Made by a program: the position numbers and the translations under genes
In this document: piece by piece, positions 26,184 to 33,391 of the stretch
Layout of the letters: every line of letters begins with the position of its first letter
Numbering within the stretch: the first letter of the stretch is position 1
Assembly: GCF_003751085.1 (NCBI RefSeq)
Contig: NZ_RJJY01000001.1
Location: forward strand, 2,418,001-2,482,000
From: Micromonospora sp. Llam0
Lineage (GTDB): Bacteria > Actinomycetota > Actinomycetes > Mycobacteriales > Micromonosporaceae
Length of the DNA: 64,000 nucleotides
Direction: 5' to 3'
The notes under the pieces: generated by a model
What the model saw: the letters and a program-made list of their open reading frames with translations, nothing else
What the model was told of the DNA's origin: nothing
The model's database searches: none

Positions 26184-27037
26184 GCTGTTCCCGTCTCGGG
26201 GTCGTCGCGTAGGACCCGGGTGGCCTGCGGAATGCGGGTCAGCCGTTGCAGCCAGACGGCCGCGAGTGTCCAGATCGCGCCGACGATGAGCAGGACCACC
26301 TGCCCGGTAGGGCTGTCGAACGGCGCCAGCAGTGGCCGGTTGAACAGGTACAGGCCGACACCGACGACGACCACGATGATGATCACGAGCCGGGCGCTGG
26401 CCTTGGCCTCGGTCCGGGCGGTCTCCACCCGCTGCACCGCGGCGACCCGTTCCCGGACCGCGTGGGCGAGCCACCCGAGTTGGGCTGCGAGGTTGCCGGT
26501 GTGGCTGCCGGACGCCTTACGTAACGCGGTGGCGACCAGGTCGGCGGCGTGGTGGTCAACGTCGCGTTTGAACCCGGTCATCGCCGCCGGCAGGCGCACG
26601 CCCGCGTCGAGCGCGGCGGCCAGGGCGGTCGACTGAGCGTGGATCGGCGGCTTGGCCAGGTCTGCGGTGTCCCGGATTGCCTGCTCGATACCGGCATACG
26701 AGCGCAGGCTGCCGCGCAGTGCCTCCGTCCACGACGCGATCGCTTCCAGCTTGGCCAGGGAGGCCGCCTCGGCCCGGCCGCCCCCGAGCATCGACGGTGC
26801 CGCGTAGGTGAACATCGCCGCCAGCAGCGCGGCCACCGGCCAGCGGGTGAACCCGGCGACCAGCACGCCGACCGCCACTGCGGCGGCGAGCCGATATCGG
26901 TTCCGGTCGGTAATGAACTCACGCAGGCGGGGCGGGCCGCCGGCACGGTCCGGGCGTTCGACGCGGCGTGCCCCGGTGGCCACTAGCCACACGCCGAGGC
27001 CCACCGCAAGTCCGCACAGGATGTTGACTCCGGTCAC
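26180..27037 (-). CDS. tadB: TadB-like type II secretion F family protein
   Basis: 285 residues. An N-terminal helix (ILCGLAVGLGVWLVATG) is followed by a second membrane pair, the T2SSF helical domain (LAKLEAIASWTEALRGSLRSY, TALRKASGSHTGNLAAQLGWL) and a C-terminal membrane pair (LVIIIVVVVGVGLYLF, VVLLIVGAIWTLAAVWL). It pairs with TadC as the pilus platform. It begins 3 bp after the TadA stop. Confidence 0.85.
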   Translation of the reverse strand: MTGVNILCGLAVGLGVWLVATGARRVERPDRAGGPPRLREFITDRNRYRLAAAVAVGVLVAGFTRWPVAALLAAMFTYAAPSMLGGGRAEAASLAKLEAIASWTEALRGSLRSYAGIEQAIRDTADLAKPPIHAQSTALAAALDAGVRLPAAMTGFKRDVDHHAADLVATALRKASGSHTGNLAAQLGWLAHAVRERVAAVQRVETARTEAKASARLVIIIVVVVGVGLYLFNRPLLAPFDSPTGQVVLLIVGAIWTLAAVWLQRLTRIPQATRVLRDDPETGTA

Positions 27038-27040
27038 GCG

Positions 27041-28333
27041 TCACCACCCTCTGCCCAGCGTCGTGGGGTCGAATCCGACGTCGAGCAGCTTGTCGATGGT
27101 CACATCGCTGAATCGGCTGGCCGGGACCGCGCGACGGTTCGGTCCCGGCGTGTAGATCTCGTTCGAGCGGACCTGGGTCGCGTCGGCGTCGACGACTTCT
27201 CGGACGCCGGTGACCACGCGGGCGCCGTCGGTGGTCTTGCCCAGCTGCACCACGACGTGCACCCCGCCGGAAATGAGCTGGTAGGTGACGTCGAACGGCA
27301 GCTGCTCCTTGGACTGGCGGGCGTATCCGGCGATCTTCTTGAACGCCTCCCTCGTCGACGATGCGTGGATGGTCGTCATCGACCCGTCGGTGCCCTGGTT
27401 CAACGCGTTCAGCAGTGGAATGACCTCCGAGCCGCGGACCTCGCCCACGATGACCCGGCTCGGGTTCATCCGGGTCGCCCAGCGCACCAGCTCGACCATG
27501 TCGATGCCGCCCGAGCCCTCGATGTTCGGATCGCGGGGCTGCATCGGTACCACATCCGGATGGGCGGGGTCGGTGTTCAGGCTCAGCTCGTACGGGTCCT
27601 CGACGGTGATGATCCGTTCGTGCGGCCCGATCGCCGAGCACAACGCCCGCACCATCGTGGTCTTGCCGGTGTCCATCCCGCCCGACACGACGATGTTGAG
27701 CCGGGCGGCGACCATCGCCTCGAACAGCTGCGCCATCGCCGGGGGCATGGTGCCCAGACCCGCCAACTCGGCCAACGTCAGCTGCATGAACCGGTGCCGG
27801 CGGATGGACACGTGCACCCGATCGGTCACCGACATCACCGCGAACAGCCGCGCCCCGCCCGGCAGACGCAGATTCAGCCGAGGCAGGCCCGGATCGAACC
27901 GCCGTTCCTGCACGCCCAACGACGCGGCGACCTTGCGCAGCGTGTCGACCAGTTCCTCGTCCGAGAAGGCGACGGGACCCACCCGGACCCGTTTGCCACC
28001 AGCAAACGTGACGAACACGTTCTCGGCCCCGTTGACGTCGATGTTCTCGATGTCGGGGTCGTCGATGAGTGGCTGGAGGTCACCGAGTCCGATGAAGGCG
28101 TCCAGCAGCGACCGCCGCAGTTGCTCGCGGATCTCATCCGCGACCGCCGGCTGGCCGCGCCGCAACGCGCTGACCGTGTACTCGCGGACCACGTCCGCCA
28201 CCAGCGCTTCGACGATCGTCACCCGGTCGTCGACCTCGCCACGGCGCACCGCAGCCGCCAGCCGGTTGGACACATCGGCATGCAGCTCGTCGCGCAGCAC
28301 GGCGACCTGCGCCGGCATCGGGCTCGTCGTCAT
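27041..28333 (-). CDS. tadA: TadA/CpaF-type secretion ATPase
   Basis: 430 residues from the ATG at 28333, overlapping the TadZ-like stop by 4 bp. Walker A is SGGMDTGKTT (217-226), the Asp box-like region is IITVEDPYEL (241-250), Walker B is VIVGEVRG (294-301) and the His box follows in MTTIHA. This is the full set for VirB11/CpaF-type secretion ATPases that power Flp pilus assembly. Hexameric, at the inner face of the membrane. Confidence 0.93.
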   Translation of the reverse strand: MTTSPMPAQVAVLRDELHADVSNRLAAAVRRGEVDDRVTIVEALVADVVREYTVSALRRGQPAVADEIREQLRRSLLDAFIGLGDLQPLIDDPDIENIDVNGAENVFVTFAGGKRVRVGPVAFSDEELVDTLRKVAASLGVQERRFDPGLPRLNLRLPGGARLFAVMSVTDRVHVSIRRHRFMQLTLAELAGLGTMPPAMAQLFEAMVAARLNIVVSGGMDTGKTTMVRALCSAIGPHERIITVEDPYELSLNTDPAHPDVVPMQPRDPNIEGSGGIDMVELVRWATRMNPSRVIVGEVRGSEVIPLLNALNQGTDGSMTTIHASSTREAFKKIAGYARQSKEQLPFDVTYQLISGGVHVVVQLGKTTDGARVVTGVREVVDADATQVRSNEIYTPGPNRRAVPASRFSDVTIDKLLDVGFDPTTLGRGW

Positions 28334-29157
28334 GACGTGACCTCCAGCCTCTCCCGGACAGCCTGCGTGACGTTGCGTCTGGTAGCTGTGGCGTTGCGTC
28401 TGGCGGTGGTGTCCGGTGTGGGCTCCGAGGGACGGTAGGCCAGCGTGAGGGTTCGGGCCGCCGCGAGCAGCGGACGTCGCGTCCAGCCTGCCTCCCGTCG
28501 GGCGCCGGGCTGGCCCCACCGCCGGGGCCGCTTGCGCCCGGCAAGGATGTCGGCGGCCAGTGGGTCGTACGGAACCGTGGCCGCGACCTCGATCTGCAGG
28601 TAATCGGCGATGTCATCAGGGTGATACGGACCATCACCGACGAGCACCAGACACACAGCCGGACACCGTCGGCTCAGGATCGGAACCCGCATCCGCAGAT
28701 GCCGCAGTTCCTCCGGGACCGGCCGCGCGACCAGCAGCAACTCGTCGGCCTTGTCGAGGTAGCCGAGCGCCGGTGACCGCGCGTCCAGACGGCCGAGATC
28801 GGCGAAGACCGGCCTCACCGCGGCGAGTTCACGCAGAACGCCGGGGCCCCTGGCCCGAAGCTCGTCAACCGTCGCGGCGGCGGCGTCACTCGGCGGGGCC
28901 ACGATCACATCGGCACCCACCCGCAGATGCTGGGTGAACCATGCGCCGTCGCCGATCGGGCCGGCATGGGAGCCCGACGCCAGGCTCGCGAGCCCTGGTT
29001 CGTCGTAGGTGTCCCAGCGGCTTCCCAGATCCCCGCCGGCCGCGTCGACCTCGACCACCACCGGTGGGACACCCGGGTGCGGCCAGCGGGCCGCCATGGC
29101 GAGCGCCAGGGTGGTCGTGCCTGGCGAGCCCTTCACTGATCCGAAACACAGCAGCAT
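28330..29157 (-). CDS. TadZ/CpaE-like ParA-fold protein with altered P-loop
   Basis: 275 residues starting MLLCFGSVKGSPGTTTLALA. The deviant Walker A of ParA/MinD proteins is KGGxGK(T/S); here it is KGSPGTTT, which keeps the first Lys but lacks the second. Downstream, VVVEVDAAGGDLGSRWD corresponds to Walker A'. TadZ proteins are known as atypical ATPases that position the Tad machinery at the pole, so the altered loop fits. It ends 4 bp inside the TadA start. Confidence 0.78.
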   Translation of the reverse strand: MLLCFGSVKGSPGTTTLALAMAARWPHPGVPPVVVEVDAAGGDLGSRWDTYDEPGLASLASGSHAGPIGDGAWFTQHLRVGADVIVAPPSDAAAATVDELRARGPGVLRELAAVRPVFADLGRLDARSPALGYLDKADELLLVARPVPEELRHLRMRVPILSRRCPAVCLVLVGDGPYHPDDIADYLQIEVAATVPYDPLAADILAGRKRPRRWGQPGARREAGWTRRPLLAAARTLTLAYRPSEPTPDTTARRNATATRRNVTQAVRERLEVTS

Positions 29158-29164
29158 GCCGGAC

Positions 29165-29824
29165 TCACCGTCCGGGATTCTGCAGGATCAACGCGACGTC
29201 ACCGGTCGCGGAGGCGATCCGCACCGCGGACTCGGCTGACATCTGCAGCGACACGACCGTGACCCCGGAGCTGTCGGTCAGATCGACCGCCCGGACCACC
29301 GCTGGCGCCTGCGGCGGAGTATCGGCGTCACCGCCCTGCGGCACGATGACCACCAGGACCGACGCGCCCGGCGCCAGCGCGGACGGCGCCCGGCCGGTCT
29401 TGACCCCGACGGCGATGATCGACTGGCCCGGCGGCGGGTCGGTCGCCGTACCGAGCTGATCGGCGGTCAGCAAGGCGCCGGCGACGAGTGGAACCGCGGC
29501 TGTACGGCCCACCACCGTGCTGCGCTCGTCTGCCCGGACCACCCGTAGCGCCTGATCGGGCACGATCCGCACCACGCGCAGATCGGCGTCGCTGAGCTGC
29601 ATACCCGCTATGACCGGACGCGCCACCGCGAGGACCTCAACCCCGGGATCCGCCCGCAGCCCGATCACCCCGAACGCCACCGCACCCAGCACCACCAGCA
29701 ACGCGCCACCCAGCAAACGCGGAACCGAACGTCGGCGTCGTGTGCCGGGCGAATCCACCACCGCCCGGTTATCCAGCGGTGGTGGCCTGCGGCTCACGGG
29801 CCTGGTTGACGTCGCGGTACTCAT
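29165..29824 (-). CDS. CpaB/RcpC-like SAF-domain pilus assembly protein
   Basis: 219 residues from the ATG at 29824; the longer frame upstream would overlap another coding gene. One transmembrane helix (LLGGALLVVLGAVAFGVIGL) precedes a SAF domain (VEVLAVARPVIAGMQLSDADLRVVRI then VPLVAGALLTADQL), as in CpaB/RcpC proteins of Tad loci, which sit in the periplasm or cell wall. The gap to TadZ is 7 bp. Confidence 0.8.
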   Translation of the reverse strand: MSTATSTRPVSRRPPPLDNRAVVDSPGTRRRRSVPRLLGGALLVVLGAVAFGVIGLRADPGVEVLAVARPVIAGMQLSDADLRVVRIVPDQALRVVRADERSTVVGRTAAVPLVAGALLTADQLGTATDPPPGQSIIAVGVKTGRAPSALAPGASVLVVIVPQGGDADTPPQAPAVVRAVDLTDSSGVTVVSLQMSAESAVRIASATGDVALILQNPGR

Positions 29825-29838
29825 CGCCGAGGCGCTCC

Positions 29839-30678
29839 TCACGAGTTGGTGTTGACGGCCGAGGCTTCGATCACCTGGACCGGGACGCTCGCGGTCGAGG
29901 TGAGATCCGGTTCCGTACCTGACGTGCCGCCGCCCGACCAGGTAACCCGCCATGTGATCGTGGCCGTCACCGTGTACGTGCCGCCGGCACTCCCCCGCGA
30001 CGGCGAGGTGTAGGTGTGACCACAATCAGGCGACGCGCTCGCCGGATCCGCACCCGCAACCCATGGCGTGCCCTTCCCGCACTGCCGGGACCCCCCGTCG
30101 CCGGTGGACCACGTCACCCTCGTCGGCGTCGCGATCGCCGTCACGCTCATACCCGGCACCGACGCCGTCGCCCGACGATCACCCCACGTCGAATCGTCCA
30201 CCCACAGCCACACCGGCACGTGAACTAGCAAACTCGCCGAATCCGGGTTCGTCCGGATCGCCGGAGCGGGAAGTCTCAATCGGGACACCGCCTCCTGCGC
30301 CACTGCACGCGGGTCGGTCGTCTCGTGCCAGACCGGCGGGCTCACGGCCATACCCGTGCCGATCTGGCACATCCGCTCGTACCAGGCACCCCCACCAGCA
30401 CCCACCGGGGGCGATGCCTGCGGCTCGACACGCTCCCAGGTGCAGGTCGGCTCCTGCCCGCCGGTGGAGCCCGAACCAGCGCTGTCCCCGCCGCTGCCGC
30501 CGCCGTCAGCGGGCGTACCCGGCGCGCCGACGCTGACATCGCATCCCGGCGCGGTTGGGTTCTCGTCGCAGTCGACGTGGCCCCACCCGTCGCCGGCAAA
30601 GGCCGATGACGCCCACAGGGTGTTGCCCGCGATGAGGATCGTCGCTCCGAGGAGCGCCGTCAGTGATCGTCTCAACAT
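29839..30678 (-). CDS. Secreted protein of the Tad locus, hypothetical
   Basis: 279 residues. A signal peptide (MLRRSLTALLGATILIAGN..., cleavage after AFA near residue 28) is followed by a Gly/Ser-rich stretch with several Cys (CDENPTAPGCD, CTWERV, MCQIG) and Ig-like strands ending in a PKD-like pattern (GHTYTSPSRGSAGGTYTVTATITWRVTW). It is probably exported to the surface with the pilus; function unknown. Its ATG overlaps the upstream lipoprotein stop by 7 bp (ATGTTGA), so the two are translationally coupled. Confidence 0.75.
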   Translation of the reverse strand: MLRRSLTALLGATILIAGNTLWASSAFAGDGWGHVDCDENPTAPGCDVSVGAPGTPADGGGSGGDSAGSGSTGGQEPTCTWERVEPQASPPVGAGGGAWYERMCQIGTGMAVSPPVWHETTDPRAVAQEAVSRLRLPAPAIRTNPDSASLLVHVPVWLWVDDSTWGDRRATASVPGMSVTAIATPTRVTWSTGDGGSRQCGKGTPWVAGADPASASPDCGHTYTSPSRGSAGGTYTVTATITWRVTWSGGGTSGTEPDLTSTASVPVQVIEASAVNTNS

Positions 30679-31229
30679 GTGCCGACCTCCTGGATCGCGA
30701 ACCCGGTCACCTTCCAGCCCTCCGTGCCGAGGTTGCTCACCGTGGCCGTCGTGGACCGCCGGCCGCCCGGCTCGTCATCGGCCAGCGCGCCCGTCGTCGT
30801 GTAGGTCAGGAAGTTCGTGCCGTCGAGGCAGTCGCTGATGTGGATGGTCGTGGGCTGGCCCGTCGGCGACGCAGAAGTGACGGCAGGGGCGGAGCCATAC
30901 TCGCCCTTGAGAACCTGCCTCTTGTCCTTGATCGCCGTCAGGCCCTGGCGCAGGGTCGCCAGCGCCCGGCCGCTGGCATACCGCGCCAGATCCGGATCGT
31001 GCGGATTCGCGGTCGCGCCCGCCTCGGCGTAGGCGCGCCACATACCGCTGTAGGCGTCCATCGCAAGCTGTTCCGCACTGGCGGACGCCGTGGGCGCCGC
31101 TGGCGGCGTCGACGTGACGCCTGCGGGCTCGGCTCCGGCGCAGGCGGCGAGGGTGATCGCCAGGCACGCCAGCGGGCTGATCCTCAGTACACGTACACGA
31201 TCCGCGCGCGACGCGTTGTCGCTCATCAT
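30672..31229 (-). CDS. Lipoprotein, first gene of the Tad operon
   Basis: 185 residues. The signal peptide ends in the lipobox LAAC with Cys30, followed by a Ser/Thr/Ala/Pro linker. The mature domain (AEQLAMDAYSGMWRAYAEA..., then DPDLARYASGRALATLRQGL) resembles the small NTF2-like lipoproteins of actinobacteria and ends in VTGFAIQEVGTC. Anchored outside the cytoplasmic membrane. No clear enzymatic residues. Confidence 0.75.
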   Translation of the reverse strand: MMSDNASRADRVRVLRISPLACLAITLAACAGAEPAGVTSTPPAAPTASASAEQLAMDAYSGMWRAYAEAGATANPHDPDLARYASGRALATLRQGLTAIKDKRQVLKGEYGSAPAVTSASPTGQPTTIHISDCLDGTNFLTYTTTGALADDEPGGRRSTTATVSNLGTEGWKVTGFAIQEVGTC

Positions 31230-31248
31230 GCTTGTCCTCCCTGCACGA

Positions 31249-31677
31249 TCAGGTCACTGGGTCGAGAATCCTGCGAAAGCCGCCTTGGTTGAGGGCGAGC
31301 TGCTGATGAAACGGTCCGGACCGTGAGGCCCACATCGACGCCGCCGACGCGATGACCACAGGCGCGGTCAGGGACGGCCCGGACGCAGCCAGCACGAGAC
31401 CGATGACGGCGGCGACGATCTGCGCCCCGGTGCACACCAGCGCGGCGAACGCTGTCGCCAGGGGAACCGACGCCACAACGACAGCGACCCACGCCAGGAT
31501 CGCGGCGGGTCCGGCGGCGTCGACGGCCATGTTCGGCAGCACCACAACCCCAGTTCCCAGTGCCCCGCTGACGTACAAGACCGTCCCTTGGGCCGCGCTG
31601 AACCCGCTCACCGCACATCCCCGACAGCGACGATCAGCGGTCGCCGTCGACACGGGCAACAAGACAACTGCGGACAT
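31249..31677 (-). pseudogene. Amino-acid permease (APC family) remnant
   Basis: 142 residues. VLYVSGALGTGVVVLPNMAVDAAGPAAILAWVAVVV is the first two helices of APC-superfamily transporters (consensus ALYVGAVLGxGVLxLPxLA). Full members have 10-12 helices over about 400 residues; this one has about four and then ends in an unrelated tail (SGPFHQQLALNQGG). I read it as a truncated gene, though a small membrane protein cannot be excluded. Confidence 0.55.
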
Positions 31678-31710
31678 TGAAACTCCCCTGAGTGGGTAAC
31701 GGGGGCGGCT

Positions 31711-32385
31711 TCAGCCGCGCCCCGTGAGAACGGCGCCCACGGCCGCGGCGCGCAGCAGCGCGACGACGTCGTATGCGGGTGGCCAGATGGCCTCGACGAC
31801 GCGGTCCACATGACGGCGGACGTGCGGTTCCGCGTCCCGCACGAGACGCCGCTCCAGGCCCATGGTTGCGGCCAGGCCGACCAGGAACAGCTCTCGGTGG
31901 GTGAGCATCTCCCGTCGACGCAGACGAGTGGCGAGCCAGGCGTGCGGGGTCGCGGCCGCGCACCGGTCGGTCGGCACGTACCTCACCGACCGCCCACCCG
32001 GGCCGAGGGTCGACATCCGCTGCAGATGCCCGGCCGCGCGCAACCGCTCGGCGACCATCCCCGGAGCGGTATCCGCAACGCGGACAAGCCAACCGCGCGC
32101 ATCCACCTGCCGGTTCGCCGAGATCTGCTTCAACAGGACGTAAGTGGTGTCGTCTGGCGCGAAGGGGTACCGGATCGTCACCGTGACGCCGTCGACCCAG
32201 ACGCCGCCCGCGAAGACCAGCTCGCCGAGCAGCGCGGCAGCCAGACCCAGGCCGGTCAGCCGCACCGACAGCCGGGGCTCGCCCGTCACATCGTCATGCG
32301 CCAGCCGCCAAAGGTCGTCCGCGACTGGACGAGCGGACGAAGTCGAGGATCCGGGCAGGAAAAATCCGGTCTCCTGGCTCGTCAT
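31711..32385 (-). CDS. GPP34/GOLPH3-VPS74 family protein
   Basis: 224 residues. DLWRLAHDDVTGEPRLSVRL then LGLAAALLGELVFAGGVWVDG match the start of the GPP34 fold (phosphoinositide-binding in eukaryotic GOLPH3; common and mostly uncharacterised in actinobacteria). The helical tail LTHRELFLVGLAATMGLERRL and VRRHVDRVVEAIWPPAYDVVALLRAA also fits. Cytoplasmic. It may act at the membrane surface, but its role in bacteria is not established. Confidence 0.8.
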   Translation of the reverse strand: MTSQETGFFLPGSSTSSARPVADDLWRLAHDDVTGEPRLSVRLTGLGLAAALLGELVFAGGVWVDGVTVTIRYPFAPDDTTYVLLKQISANRQVDARGWLVRVADTAPGMVAERLRAAGHLQRMSTLGPGGRSVRYVPTDRCAAATPHAWLATRLRRREMLTHRELFLVGLAATMGLERRLVRDAEPHVRRHVDRVVEAIWPPAYDVVALLRAAAVGAVLTGRG

Positions 32386-33391
32386 AGCGTCCCCTTTTCA
32401 TCCGACACTGGCCGTACGAGTCCGTCATTTCTGGAACTGGCCCAAGGGCTGGGCCAGCCACGAGCTGTTGGGCAACTAGCGCTTACGGTCCATCGGCGGC
32501 GACCATCGCGATGCCGGTCACGGCCGGGCTGCGGCAGGTCATTGCGGCACTTGCTCATGGGGGTGGCCAGCCGCCGAGGGTGTGGTTGAGGACGGCCGCG
32601 ACGTCGCGGGTCCGGTTGTGTAGCGTGACAAAGCAGCCATTCGGCGTCGTGGTCCGGCGCAGCGGGACTCGTCCACCGCGGCCTGCAGCGCCCGCGTCTG
32701 GTCATGGACATGGACATGGGTGAAAGTGCCGGCGTAGGCTGCGCCTGCGTTCTGGACTGGCCTGGCGGCGACGGATGGTGCAGCCGGGTAGGGACACGGT
32801 CATCATCGCTCCGATTTGGTGCTTGGGGGATCAGTTCCTTGGTCGGGATCTCGCCGGTCACCATGTAAGGCGTGGCGATGGACCACTCCGTCGAGTTCAA
32901 GGACAGTCTCAGCACCCCATAGCCATCCGGGCGGGCGTGCCGTCCCTTCGACCTCCGTACCGCGTCAGCACCTGTAACCATCGACCTGTTCGGATGTAGG
33001 AACGTCTCGCTCAGCACTTGACGGACGCTACTGTGGTGGCAGACAGAGCGCCGATCGGTATCCAACAGATTGTCGATAGAGGGTCGCGATTTCTGTTTGG
33101 CGCCTCCGGTATTCGCTACTCGCTGCAACGGGCACGACGGTCACGGCGCGGTGGTTGGTTCGTCCAGTCTGGTCCACAACAGGGGTAGCATCGCGCGTCT
33201 GAACAAGGCGATGACGATGCGGCCGTGACAGGCACGCTCTCGTGGCAGTGTTGACACACGATTCCGGTATGTCGGAGACTGCGCTGCCCTGAACCACAAC
33301 CACTTCCGGTCAGAAACATGACCACATCCACCGTTCGGGCATCTGTAGCCTAGCTGCAAGGTTTGTTGACTGGCGTCACTGTTTGGGGGGC
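32386..33391. other. Intergenic, about 1 kb, no gene recognised
   Basis: Frames on both strands are open in places, but their translations look random. It separates the minus-strand GPP34 gene from the plus-strand AfsR-type gene, so it should carry two divergent promoters. Possible gene debris, not identified. Confidence 0.4.

Noticed and set aside
24249..26636. 795-codon plus-strand open frame
   Set aside because: Antisense to tadC, pilin and TadE genes, whose motifs and 4-bp overlaps are clear on the minus strand.
32382..33128. 248-codon minus-strand frame downstream of GPP34 region
   Set aside because: Lacks any domain pattern and is rich in Arg/Pro/Ser; likely chance in GC-rich DNA.
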